Assembly (NCBI RefSeq): GCF_002893625.1
Contig: NZ_PKMZ01000002.1
Span: forward strand, 638,260 to 702,259
From: Mangrovicella endophytica
GTDB lineage: Bacteria; Pseudomonadota; Alphaproteobacteria; Rhizobiales; Rhizobiaceae
Length of the DNA: 64,000 nucleotides
Direction: 5' to 3'
Shown: positions 27,557 to 36,165 of the stretch, one piece after another
Layout: each line of letters opens with the position of its first letter
Position numbering within the stretch: position 1 is the stretch's first letter
The notes under the pieces: generated by a model
Database searches by the model: none
Seen by the model: the letters and a program-made list of their open reading frames with translations, nothing else
What the model was told of the DNA's origin: nothing
Position numbers and translations under genes: made by a program

Positions 27557-28762
27557 TTAGCTGGCATGACGATTGCCCTTCAGCGCAGCGATAGCGGCAA
27601 AGCCGCGCTCGAGGTCCGCCTGCAGGTCCGGCACGTCTTCAAGACCGATCTGCAGCCGGATCACCGGGCCCTCGGCCGGCGCGACGGCGATCGTGCGGTC
27701 CGACAGGTTCGCGTGCACGGCGAGGCTCTCGAACCCGCCCCAGGAGTAGCCGAGGCCGAAGATCTGCAGCGCGTCGAGGAAGGCATCCGCTTCATCGAAG
27801 CCGCCGCCTGCCAGGACGAAGGAGAACAGGCCGCTGGTGCCGGAGAACTGCCGACGCCAGAGATCGTGGCCGGGGAAGGAGGGCAGGGCCGGATGTAGGA
27901 CGCGCGCGACTTCCTCGCGGCCTTCGAGCCACTGGGCGATGGTGAGCGCCGAAGCGCCATGCCGCTCCAGCCGCACGCCCATCGTCTTCAGGCCGCGGAG
28001 CACGAGGTAGACGTCGTCCGGCGATGCGTTGATGCCGAGCGCCATCTGGGTCTCGCGCAGCTGCGTGATCGTCTCACGCGTCGCCGACACGCTGCCCATC
28101 ATCACGTCGGAATGGCCACCGGGATACTTCGTCAACGCGTGAATCGAGAGATCGACCCCGTGCTCCAGCGGCCGGAAGTAGAGCGGCGTCGCCCAGGTGT
28201 TGTCCAGCATCGTCACTGCGCCGACGCCATGGGCGGCATCGCAGACGGCGCGCACGTCCATCATCTCGAAGGTGTTGGAGCCTGGCGCTTCCAGAAATAC
28301 CACGCCTGTGTCCGGCCGCAGCTTGGTCTTGATGTCGGCCCCAAGGGACGGGTCGAAATACTCAACGTCGACTCCCAACCGCTTCAGCACCGTCTCGCAG
28401 AAGTTGCGGGTGGGGGAATAGACGCTGTCGACGACGAGGCAATGATCGCCGCTGCGCAGGAAGGCCAGCAGCGGGACGCTGACGGCGGCTAGCCCGGACG
28501 GCACGAGGATCGTTCCGGCCGAGCCTTCGAGTGCGTCGAGCTCGGCCTCGAGCGCCTCGATCGTAGGGGTGCCACGCAGCCCGTAGGTGTAGCGGACCTC
28601 ACCGCGGCGCCGCATGCTGCCGGCATTCGGGAAGAGCACGGTAGAAGCATGCACCACCGGAGCATTGACGAAGCCGTGATATCCGGCCGGATTGTAAGGA
28701 CCATGTGAAAGGCGCGTATTCAGACCGGCTACGGGGCCGTCTTGCTTCTCGGTCTTGCTCAA
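27557..28762 (-). CDS. metC: Cystathionine beta-lyase
   Basis: A 401-residue Cys/Met-metabolism PLP enzyme, best matched to cystathionine beta-lyases, which make homocysteine, pyruvate and ammonia from cystathionine. YTYGLRGTPTIEALEAEL, VPSGLAAVSVPLLAF, TMLDNTWATPLYFRP and the PLP-lysine motif ALTKYPGGHSDV (Lys212) are clear, and YSWGGFESL and RLQIGLED are typical of this subgroup. The start is TTG 28762 (LSKTEK read as MSKTEK), with a weak GAAGAG upstream; no ATG lies earlier. Divergent from aapJ. Confidence 0.9.
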   Translation of the reverse strand: MSKTEKQDGPVAGLNTRLSHGPYNPAGYHGFVNAPVVHASTVLFPNAGSMRRRGEVRYTYGLRGTPTIEALEAELDALEGSAGTILVPSGLAAVSVPLLAFLRSGDHCLVVDSVYSPTRNFCETVLKRLGVDVEYFDPSLGADIKTKLRPDTGVVFLEAPGSNTFEMMDVRAVCDAAHGVGAVTMLDNTWATPLYFRPLEHGVDLSIHALTKYPGGHSDVMMGSVSATRETITQLRETQMALGINASPDDVYLVLRGLKTMGVRLERHGASALTIAQWLEGREEVARVLHPALPSFPGHDLWRRQFSGTSGLFSFVLAGGGFDEADAFLDALQIFGLGYSWGGFESLAVHANLSDRTIAVAPAEGPVIRLQIGLEDVPDLQADLERGFAAIAALKGNRHAS

Positions 28763-28974
28763 AGCTTCAGCTCTTCGTTGAAGGAATAGGCAGCACGCAG
28801 GTCCGCCGTGGAAAGGTTAGCGAAAAAGGCGCCGCTCGCTTGACCTGCCAATTTTTATGGCATGTGATTGAGCTTGCACAAAGACTATCACGTCTGGCGA
28901 GCGTCCCTCCTTGCGGCATAGGCGGGTTGGTCGCAAGACCTCACGAGACACGTTTCGACACGGAGAAGATCCTG

Positions 28975-29994
28975 ATGACATTGAAGCTCCTCACGGCCGC
29001 AATTGGTCTCGCGGTGGCCGCAACCGCGTTCGGCGGCGCATCCGCTGCGACGCTCGACGACGTCAAGGCGCGCGGCCATCTGAAATGCGGCATCAATACG
29101 GGCCTGCCGGGCTTTGCCTCGCAGAATGACCAGGGCGTGTGGCAGGGCCTCGACGTCGATTACTGCAAAGCCGTCGCGGCCGCCGTCTTCGGCGATGCGA
29201 GCAAGGTCGAGTTCACGCCGCTGTCGGCGGTGCAGCGCTTCCCGGCGCTGCAGAACAACGAGATCGACCTGCTCGCCCGTAACACGACTTGGACGATCAG
29301 CCGCGATACTTCGCTCGGCCTCGCCTTCGTGGGCGTCAACTATTACGACGGCCAGGGCTTCATGGTCCGCAAGGACCTCAACATCAATTCGGCACTGCAG
29401 CTTTCCGGCGCCACCGTCTGCGTGCAGGCCGGCACGACCACCGAGCTGAACCTGACCGACTACTTCCGTGCCAACAACATGGAATACAACCCGGTGGTCA
29501 TCGAGAGCCAGGACAATACCAACTCGGCCTACGATTCCGGCCGCTGCGACGTGCTGACGACCGACGCCTCGGGCCTCTACGCCTCCCGCCTCGAGCTCGG
29601 CACGCCGGACAACAACATCGTGCTGCCGGAGATCATCTCCAAGGAGCCGCTCGGCCCAGCCGTGCGGCAGGGCGACTGGCAGTGGTTCAACATCGTGAAG
29701 TGGACCCACTTCGCGCTGCTGAACGCCGAGGAGCTTGGCATCACGCAGGCCAATGTGGAGGAGATGACCAAGTCCGAGAACCCGGAGATCCGCCGTATGC
29801 TCGGCGGCGACGGCACCTTCGGCCAGGACATCGGCCTCACCAACGACTGGGTGGTGAAGATCGTCAAGGCGGTCGGCAACTACGGCGAGATCTTCGAACG
29901 CAATGTCGGCTCCAAGACTCCGCTCGGCATCGCACGTGGCCAGAATGCCCTTTGGACGAAGGGCGGGCTCCAGTACGCGCCGCCGATCCGCTAA
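28975..29994 (+). CDS. aapJ: General L-amino acid ABC transporter, periplasmic binding protein
   Basis: A 339-residue solute-binding protein of the AapJ group (family 3). It has a signal peptide (TLKLLTAAIGLAVAATAFGG, cleavage after ASA at about residue 25), followed by TLDDVKARGHLKCGINTGLPGF split across the first lobe, WQGLDVDYCKAVAAA and ATVCVQAGTTTELNL. AapJQMP of rhizobia takes up a broad range of L-amino acids. ATG 28975 lies behind GGAGAAG; the frame is open upstream to 28705 but carries no signal. First gene of aapJQMP; the 212-base gap to metC should contain a regulated promoter. Confidence 0.95.
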   Translation: MTLKLLTAAIGLAVAATAFGGASAATLDDVKARGHLKCGINTGLPGFASQNDQGVWQGLDVDYCKAVAAAVFGDASKVEFTPLSAVQRFPALQNNEIDLLARNTTWTISRDTSLGLAFVGVNYYDGQGFMVRKDLNINSALQLSGATVCVQAGTTTELNLTDYFRANNMEYNPVVIESQDNTNSAYDSGRCDVLTTDASGLYASRLELGTPDNNIVLPEIISKEPLGPAVRQGDWQWFNIVKWTHFALLNAEELGITQANVEEMTKSENPEIRRMLGGDGTFGQDIGLTNDWVVKIVKAVGNYGEIFERNVGSKTPLGIARGQNALWTKGGLQYAPPIR

Positions 29995-30093
29995 GCATGA
30001 CCATCTGGGAAGGTCGGCACGTCGCCGGCCTTCCTGGCCTTGCCGCTACTCATGCCGCCCGCTCGCGGTGGCTTCCACCAGCCCAGGAAGGCG

Positions 30094-31296
30094 ATGACGC
30101 TGTCGACCACCGCAGATACAAGGCCGCTACCGCGCCAGCCCGCCAGAGGGTCGCTGCTGAGCAATCCGACTGTTCGAAGCATCGTGATCCAGGTGGTCCT
30201 GGTCGTCGCACTGGTCGCGTTCTCCTGGTGGATCGTCGACAACACGGCGCGTAATCTGACGCAGAACAACATCGCGTCCGGCTTTGGCTTTCTCGAATCC
30301 CGATCAGGGTTCGATATTTCTCAGACACCGATCGCCTACAACAGCAACGCCACCTATGCCCGCGCGATCCTCGTCGGCATCGCCAATACGCTGATCATCG
30401 CCGTTGCCGGCATCGTCATGGCGACCGTCGTCGGCTTCCTGGTCGGCATCGGCCGCCTATCGCAGAACTTCCTGATCCGCAGCCTCTCGACGGTCTATGT
30501 CGAGATCTTCCGCAACATCCCGCCGCTGCTGGTGATCCTGTTCTGGTACTTCGCCGTTCTGTCGATCCTGCCGCAGCCGCGCCAGGCGCTCAGTCTGCCC
30601 TTTGGCGCCTATATCTCCAACCGCGGCCTGCAGGCGCCGAGTGTGGCTTTCGATACTCTCGCGTGGATCGCCTTCGCAGCCCTCGTCGCCGGAGTCGTCG
30701 CGACCGTCTTGATGCGCGTGCGGGCGCGCCGCCGGCAGATGGCGACCGGCGAGCGCACACGCCTGCTCTTACCGGCGCTCGCTCTCATCATCGGTCTGCC
30801 AGCGATCGTCTTCCTCGTCACCGGCATGCCGGCAACGCTGACCTATCCCGCCAAAAGCACCTTCAATCTCGTCGGCGGCCTCCAGATCAAGCCGGAATTC
30901 CTGGCGCTTTTCCTGGCCCTGTCGATCTATACGGCCGCCTTCATCGCCGAGATCGTACGGGCCGGCATCCTGTCTGTGTCGCGCGGCCAGAACGAGGCGG
31001 CCGCGGCGCTCGGGCTTAAGCGCAGCCAGGCGCTGCGCCTCGTCGTCGTGCCGCAGGCGTTCCGCGTCATCATCCCGCCGCTGACCAGCCAGTATCTCAA
31101 CCTCACCAAGAACTCCTCGCTCGGTCTCGCCGTCGGCTATCCCGAGCTCGTCGCCGTCGGCTCGACTGTCCTCAACCAGTCGGGTCAGTCGATCGAGGTC
31201 GTGGTGATCTGGATGGTGGTCTATCTCGGTATCAGCCTGCTGGTGTCGGTGTTCATGAACTGGTTCAACGCCAAAATGGCGTTGGTCGAGCGGTAG
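30094..31296 (+). CDS. aapQ: General L-amino acid ABC transporter permease AapQ
   Basis: A 400-residue inner-membrane permease. Eight or so hydrophobic segments are visible, beginning with [19 protein letters not shown]. The EAA-type cytoplasmic loop [21 protein letters not shown], which docks with the ATPase, is complete. The large central insertion between early and late helices is normal for AapQ. ATG 30094 sits behind AGGAAGG; a longer frame from 30040 lacks such a site. 99 bases after aapJ and 7 bases before aapM. Confidence 0.93.
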   Translation: MTLSTTADTRPLPRQPARGSLLSNPTVRSIVIQVVLVVALVAFSWWIVDNTARNLTQNNIASGFGFLESRSGFDISQTPIAYNSNATYARAILVGIANTLIIAVAGIVMATVVGFLVGIGRLSQNFLIRSLSTVYVEIFRNIPPLLVILFWYFAVLSILPQPRQALSLPFGAYISNRGLQAPSVAFDTLAWIAFAALVAGVVATVLMRVRARRRQMATGERTRLLLPALALIIGLPAIVFLVTGMPATLTYPAKSTFNLVGGLQIKPEFLALFLALSIYTAAFIAEIVRAGILSVSRGQNEAAAALGLKRSQALRLVVVPQAFRVIIPPLTSQYLNLTKNSSLGLAVGYPELVAVGSTVLNQSGQSIEVVVIWMVVYLGISLLVSVFMNWFNAKMALVER

Positions 31297-31303
31297 GACG
31301 ACC

Positions 31304-32800
31304 ATGGAAGAGCAAGTCGCCCCGTTCGTCGCTCGCGGCCAGAAGGAACCGCTGCCGCCGCCGCGTTCCGAGTTCGGCATCTATGGCCGCGTTCGCCGCA
31401 GCCTATTTGCCACGCCAACGGATGCCGTCCTCACCCTCGCAGCCCTGATCTTCATCGTCTGGGCGGGGTATCACATCATCGAGTGGGCGGTGATCAACGC
31501 TGTTTTCACCGGTTCGGATCGCACCGCATGCCTCCCGACTGGCGATGGCGAGATCGGCGCATGCTGGGCGTTCATCCGTGCCAAGTACAGCCAGTTCGTC
31601 TACGGCCTCTATCCACTGGATCAGCGCTGGCGTGTCGACCTGGTGTTCGCTCTGTTAGCCGTGCTCAGCCTCGGCTTGGCGATACCCAGCGTCCCGTACA
31701 AGCGCTGGAACGCGGTGCTGCTCTTTGCCGTCTTCCCCTTCGTGGCTCTGGTTCTCCTCACCGGCGGGGAGTTCGAGCTCTCCGGCGGCGGCATCGCGCT
31801 GATCGTGCTCGCCGCTGCCCTGGCGAGCTACATGGCGGCCGGAAGTCAGATGGATGCGGCCCCGGCGGCACCGTTCCTCAAGGCCGCAGGGCTCCTGATG
31901 ATATTGGCGCTCCTTGTGCTGCTCGCAGCAGGCCCGGTGTCCTCGCGGCGCGTCGAGTTCCTCAACGTGGACTTCTCGATCCTGTCGATGGCGGGCTTCG
32001 TACTTGCGGGGCTGGCGCTGGTGGCGGCGGTTGCCGGCGGTCTGCGCGCCGGCGGGACAGCCGTCCTCATGTCACTGCTGATGCCGATCCTTGCGGGGCT
32101 TGCTCTCATCGTCGTCATGACGACCGACTTCGGGCTGAGGCCGGTCGGCACCAATCTGTGGGGCGGCCTTCTCGTGACGCTCGTCGTCGCCGTCTCGGGT
32201 ATCGCAGCGTCGCTGCCGCTCGGCATCATGCTGGCCCTCGGCCGGCGCTCCGACATGCCGACGGTGCGCCTCCTGTCGATCATCTTCATCGAGTTCTGGC
32301 GCGGCGTTCCGCTGATCACCGTTCTCTTCATGGCCAACTTCATGCTGCCGCTGTTCCTGCCGGACGGCGTCAACTTCAACCAGCTCCTTCGGGCGCTTGT
32401 CGGCGTCGCGCTGTTTTCCGCGGCCTACATGGCGGAGGTGATCCGCGGCGGTCTTCAGGCGATTCCGAAGGGGCAGTACGAAGCAGCCGACGCCATGGCG
32501 CTGAGCTACTGGCAGAAGATGCGAATGATCGTGCTGCCGCAGGCGCTGAAGCTCGTGATCCCCGGCATCGTCAACACCTTCATCGGCCTCTTCAAGGATA
32601 CGAGCCTCGTCTACATCATCGGGCTTGCCGACCTTCTCGGCACAGTGCGGCGTGGCTTCAGCGATCCGAACTGGATCACCGAGTCGACGCCCGCGACTGG
32701 CCTCATATTTGCAGCCTTCATCTACTGGCTGTTCTGCTTCAGCATGTCCCGCTACTCGATCTGGACCGAGCGGCGGCTCGACACCGGGCACAAACGATAG
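31304..32800 (+). CDS. aapM: General L-amino acid ABC transporter permease AapM
   Basis: A 498-residue inner-membrane permease that pairs with AapQ. It is long because of extra N-terminal helices ([21 protein letters not shown] onward, in pieces); the conserved permease core is in the last 220 residues, with [20 protein letters not shown] and the docking loop [21 protein letters not shown] split at its centre. ATG 31304 follows the aapQ stop by 7 bases. Part of aapJQMP. Confidence 0.93.
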   Translation: MEEQVAPFVARGQKEPLPPPRSEFGIYGRVRRSLFATPTDAVLTLAALIFIVWAGYHIIEWAVINAVFTGSDRTACLPTGDGEIGACWAFIRAKYSQFVYGLYPLDQRWRVDLVFALLAVLSLGLAIPSVPYKRWNAVLLFAVFPFVALVLLTGGEFELSGGGIALIVLAAALASYMAAGSQMDAAPAAPFLKAAGLLMILALLVLLAAGPVSSRRVEFLNVDFSILSMAGFVLAGLALVAAVAGGLRAGGTAVLMSLLMPILAGLALIVVMTTDFGLRPVGTNLWGGLLVTLVVAVSGIAASLPLGIMLALGRRSDMPTVRLLSIIFIEFWRGVPLITVLFMANFMLPLFLPDGVNFNQLLRALVGVALFSAAYMAEVIRGGLQAIPKGQYEAADAMALSYWQKMRMIVLPQALKLVIPGIVNTFIGLFKDTSLVYIIGLADLLGTVRRGFSDPNWITESTPATGLIFAAFIYWLFCFSMSRYSIWTERRLDTGHKR

Positions 32801-32810
32801 GAATTCGACC

Positions 32811-33602
32811 ATGAGCGTTCAGCCAATCGAAAGTGCCGTCGCGCCGCGGCCGAAGATGGCGATCTCGGACGAGATTGCGGTGGAGCTTGCCGGCGTCAAC
32901 AAGTGGTACGGCGAGTTCCATGTGCTGCGTGACATCGACCTGAAGGTGCGGCGCGGCGAGCGCATCGTCATCTGCGGCCCCTCGGGCTCGGGCAAGTCGA
33001 CGATGATCCGCTGCATCAACCGTCTGGAGCAGCATCAGAAGGGCCGCATCGTGGTCGACGGGATCGAGCTCACCGACGATCTGAAGAAGATCGACGAAGT
33101 GCGCCGTGAGGTCGGCATGGTGTTCCAGCACTTCAACCTCTTTCCGCACCTGACGATCCTGGAAAATTGCACGCTCGCGCCGATCTGGGTGCGCAAGATG
33201 CCGCGCAAGCAGGCCGAGGAGATCGCGATGCACTATCTCAAGCGCGTCAAGATCCCCGAGCAGGCCAACAAGTACCCCGGCCAGCTCTCCGGCGGGCAGC
33301 AGCAACGCGTCGCCATCGCGCGCTCACTCTGCATGAGCCCGAAGATCATGCTCTTTGACGAGCCGACCTCGGCGCTTGATCCGGAGATGATCAAGGAAGT
33401 GCTCGACGTCATGGTCGGGCTCGCGGAAGAGGGCATGACGATGCTCTGCGTAACCCACGAGATGGGCTTTGCGCGCCAGGTGGCCAACCGCGTCATCTTC
33501 ATGGACGCCGGCCAGATCGTCGAGCAGAACGAGCCGACGGAGTTCTTCACCAACCCGCAGCACGAGCGCACCAAGCTGTTCCTGTCGCAGATTCTGCACT
33601 GA
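32811..33602 (+). CDS. aapP: General L-amino acid ABC transporter ATPase AapP
   Basis: A 263-residue ABC ATPase that drives the AapQM permease. Walker [11 protein letters not shown]-loop [12 protein letters not shown], signature [15 protein letters not shown], Walker [14 protein letters not shown] and switch [12 protein letters not shown] are all intact. ATG 32811 lies 10 bases after the aapM stop with AGGAATTC upstream. Last gene of the operon; two hairpins follow. Confidence 0.96.
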   Translation: MSVQPIESAVAPRPKMAISDEIAVELAGVNKWYGEFHVLRDIDLKVRRGERIVICGPSGSGKSTMIRCINRLEQHQKGRIVVDGIELTDDLKKIDEVRREVGMVFQHFNLFPHLTILENCTLAPIWVRKMPRKQAEEIAMHYLKRVKIPEQANKYPGQLSGGQQQRVAIARSLCMSPKIMLFDEPTSALDPEMIKEVLDVMVGLAEEGMTMLCVTHEMGFARQVANRVIFMDAGQIVEQNEPTEFFTNPQHERTKLFLSQILH

Positions 33603-33633
33603 AGCAGCCTGGCCGGAGGTGAGGCGGCGCCGT

Positions 33634-33674
33634 CTGGCGTTGCTGTTCGCCAGCTGTCAGCCGGTCACCGGCTG
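33634..33674 (+). terminator. Tandem hairpins after aapP
   Basis: CTGGCG / CGCCAG (33634-33653) and CAGCCGG-TCA-CCGGCTG (33658-33674) follow each other between the convergent aapP and DUF1801 genes. GC-rich without a T-run; they may serve both strands. Confidence 0.5.
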
Positions 33675-33682
33675 ATCGCGGC

Positions 33683-34198
33683 TCAGGGCATCCAACCAGG
33701 CAGGGCGGCAGCCTGCTTGACCCAGTCGGTCATCTGCGCCTCGTCCAGTGCATCACCTTCGTGGATGTCGATCCAGCGCGCCTCCTTCGACTTCGGTGTG
33801 CCGCCGGGCGGCATCGGCTGCAGATGGACGCCGTTGAAGAAGGTGAGCTTCACGTAGCGGGTGAAGACGTGGAACGACAGGCACCAGCCTTGGCCCTCCA
33901 CGCCATAGAAGGGCGAGTTCCACTTCACGGCCTTGCGGACGTCGGGGACCGTCTCCGTCACGATCGCGTCGACGCGCTGACCAAGAGCCTGCGTCCAGCC
34001 TGGCATGGCGGCGATATACGCTTGCACGGGCGCATCCCCGTCGCCTTTAGGGATCTGCGGATTGCCGCCGCTGAGGAGATGGCCCGTCTTTTTCTCCGGC
34101 GCCGTCTGGGTCGGCGGCTGTTCGACCGGCCTGGCCTCGCCGCTTCCAGGCGGAGCGCTCAAGGTGGCTGGGCCACTCTCCCGCTTTCGGTTCGCCAT
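33683..34198 (-). CDS. DUF1801 / YdhG-like protein
   Basis: A 171-residue protein with a DUF1801 domain (frataxin-like fold; relatives are sometimes called iron chaperones without firm proof). The domain spans about residues 55-165: VPDVRKAVKWNSPFYG, WCLSFHVFTRYVKLTFFNG and PKSKEARWIDIHEGD. The first 50 residues are a polar, proline-rich extension. ATG 34198 follows GAGAGG by 6 bases. Single gene, convergent with aapP. Confidence 0.85.
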   Translation of the reverse strand: MANRKRESGPATLSAPPGSGEARPVEQPPTQTAPEKKTGHLLSGGNPQIPKGDGDAPVQAYIAAMPGWTQALGQRVDAIVTETVPDVRKAVKWNSPFYGVEGQGWCLSFHVFTRYVKLTFFNGVHLQPMPPGGTPKSKEARWIDIHEGDALDEAQMTDWVKQAAALPGWMP

Positions 34199-34544
34199 TC
34201 ATGCCTCTCCCGCCGCGCCTGCCCATGCCCGGCTCAACGTCACGCAACGGAGCGGCGCGGGCAAGAGGCTCCGCAGTTTCCGTCCGACTGCGCGCAGTGG
34301 ACCGAGCGCCTGACGTTGATCGCGATCGTCCGGAGGCCCCTATCAGACTGAAGGTAGCGATGCGCTGCCAGACGGCCAGGGTAACCCGGACGGGCTGACC
34401 GGCCGCGTTTCATGAGCCTGCGATCTCGTTCAGCACCCGGAGGCGTTAGCATATCCTTCATCGAGCCTTGCATCCCACGGCTTTGGACGGAACGGGCAAC
34501 GCTCCGCACCGTTTCTGTCGCGCATTTTTCGAGGGTCCGACATC
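34199..34544. other. Intergenic region upstream of the AI-2E permease
   Basis: About 345 bases between divergent genes. The only feature I can support is the GGAAC-N16-CGTT motif at 34489-34513. Frames crossing the region have no recognisable product. Confidence 0.4.
34489..34513 (+). promoter_or_regulatory. EcfG-type general stress promoter motif
   Basis: GGAAC, 16 bases, then CGTT: an exact match to the alphaproteobacterial EcfG (general stress response sigma factor) consensus. It lies 31 bases before the TTG start of the AI-2E permease, suitable for a short leader. Prediction from motif and position only. Confidence 0.5.
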
Positions 34545-35693
34545 TTGGCTGATCAACCTGTTGCGGCGAAGGCCGAGAAGAACACGACCATCGCGCCAGC
34601 CATTGGCCTCGTGAACACCCAGACATTCGAGAGTGGTTCCCGCTGGGCCGTGGTCGGCATCTTCTTTATCCTGTTCTTCGGCGCGCTCTATCTATCCGCG
34701 AGCTTCGTGCTGCCGGTGGTCATCGCGCTCCTGTTCGCGCTCGTGCTCAGCCCGGTCGTGCGCTTCATGAAGCGGCGGCTGCATATCTGGGAGCCGGTCT
34801 CGGCCGCCCTTCTCGTCGTCGGCGCGCTGGTGACGCTGATCTTCGGCTTCTACATGCTGAGCGATCCGATCACCAACATCGTCAACAACGCACCACGCTA
34901 TGTCCGCGCGGTCGACAGCGAGATGAAGATGATCCGCGACCGGTTCGGCCGCCTGCAGCGCGCCGGTGAGCAGGTCGGCCATATCGGCGAGGAGCCAACG
35001 GATGAAGCACCGCGCGAAGTGGTGGTCCAGAACCCCGGCCTGCTGGACAATGCGGCGGCCAAGCTGCCGGAGATCCTCGCCAGCATCGCCTTCTCGCTGG
35101 TCTTCCTGTTCTTCCTGCTCGCTTCGGGCGATCTCTTCTATCAGAAGCTCGTCCGGGCGATGCCTACCCTGTCTGACAAGAAGCGGGCGCTCCACATTGC
35201 GCATGACATTGAGCGCGAACTATCGCGCTACCTCTTCACGATCACGCTGATCAATGTCGGCCTCGGCGTCGCCGTGGGCTTGTGCCTGTGGATCGTCGGC
35301 ATGCCGTCGCCAGTCATCTTCGGCGCCTTGGCGACGCTTCTCAACTTCATCCCCTATCTCGGCTCGCTCGCCGGCATGTCGCTCGTGGGCGTCATCGCGC
35401 TTGCCGAGCTCGGCACCTTCACCGATGCGATCGTGCCGGTGCTGCTGTATCTGCTGGTCGGGACCATCGAGGGGCAGTTCATCACGCCTATGGTGGTGGG
35501 CCGCCGGCTCGAGATGAATGCGGCCGCCGTGTTCCTGTCGGTTGCCTTCTGGGGCTGGATCTGGGGCGTCGTTGGCATGTTCCTGGCCGTGCCTGTGATG
35601 GTCGGCTTCAAGGTCTTTTCCAGCTATATCGCGCCGCTGGAGCCGTTCGGCGACTTCCTGTCCGTGAACAAGCCACCGAGTGAGGAGGAGTGA
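34545..35693 (+). CDS. AI-2E family transporter (PerM/TqsA-like)
   Basis: A 382-residue polytopic inner-membrane protein of the AI-2E exporter superfamily, whose members export autoinducer-2 or act as Na+/H+ antiporters. N-terminal helices (FIFLLF-like segments from about residue 30), a periplasmic region at about 115-170, then the diagnostic GALATLLNFIPYLGSLAG and LVGTIEGQFITPMVVGRRLEM motifs, with AVFLSVAFWGWIWG. The start is TTG 34545 with GAGGG 9 bases upstream. A stress-promoter motif is upstream. The transported substrate cannot be predicted. Confidence 0.9.
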   Translation: MADQPVAAKAEKNTTIAPAIGLVNTQTFESGSRWAVVGIFFILFFGALYLSASFVLPVVIALLFALVLSPVVRFMKRRLHIWEPVSAALLVVGALVTLIFGFYMLSDPITNIVNNAPRYVRAVDSEMKMIRDRFGRLQRAGEQVGHIGEEPTDEAPREVVVQNPGLLDNAAAKLPEILASIAFSLVFLFFLLASGDLFYQKLVRAMPTLSDKKRALHIAHDIERELSRYLFTITLINVGLGVAVGLCLWIVGMPSPVIFGALATLLNFIPYLGSLAGMSLVGVIALAELGTFTDAIVPVLLYLLVGTIEGQFITPMVVGRRLEMNAAAVFLSVAFWGWIWGVVGMFLAVPVMVGFKVFSSYIAPLEPFGDFLSVNKPPSEEE

Positions 35694-36113
35694 GCGAGGC
35701 GGGTTTGCGACCAAGCGCCCGCCAACTCGTCAATCGTGAACCAACTGACCGGAGTGGATAGCGACGCAGTGCTGTGGGGTCCGGCTGCGTTGCTGCTGCC
35801 GACGCGGTCAAGCAGCCGTATCGGCGCGCTGCGATCGGAGCGATCCTAATCTCTGCCCGCTGTTGGACAGCCGCGTCGCCCGCAAGGTGAGGCCGGAAGA
35901 CGAATCCGATCAACGGCTCGGCTCAATTTGCTCAGGGATCGATTCCACCAGCCGTTACACCGCCGGTTCGGGCCTGCCGTCAGAATCTGCCTGTAAGGAC
36001 TGGCTATACGGCAGACGCTGCCGGAGGTGATCGGAGGCGAAGCCTTCATCCCGGCCCAGCGTGAACTGCGAGTCATTGCAACGGCTTGTCGGTGCCTGCT
36101 CCGGACGTGAATC
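35694..36113. other. Intergenic region, nothing recognised
   Basis: About 420 bases after the AI-2E gene. Short frames exist on both strands but none shows a family, a ribosome binding site with good spacing, or a conserved motif. No mobile-element end was identified. Confidence 0.35.
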
Positions 36114-36140
36114 AGGCCCGGCAGCGATGCTGCCGGGCCT
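36114..36140 (-). terminator. Strong hairpin after the OmpA-family gene
   Basis: A 12-bp perfect stem, AGGCCCGGCAGC / GCTGCCGGGCCT, with a 3-base loop, 26 bases past the minus-strand stop. Very stable but without a clear T-run. Confidence 0.7.
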
Positions 36141-36165
36141 GCCTTCGATCGACGCGTAAAGTCGC

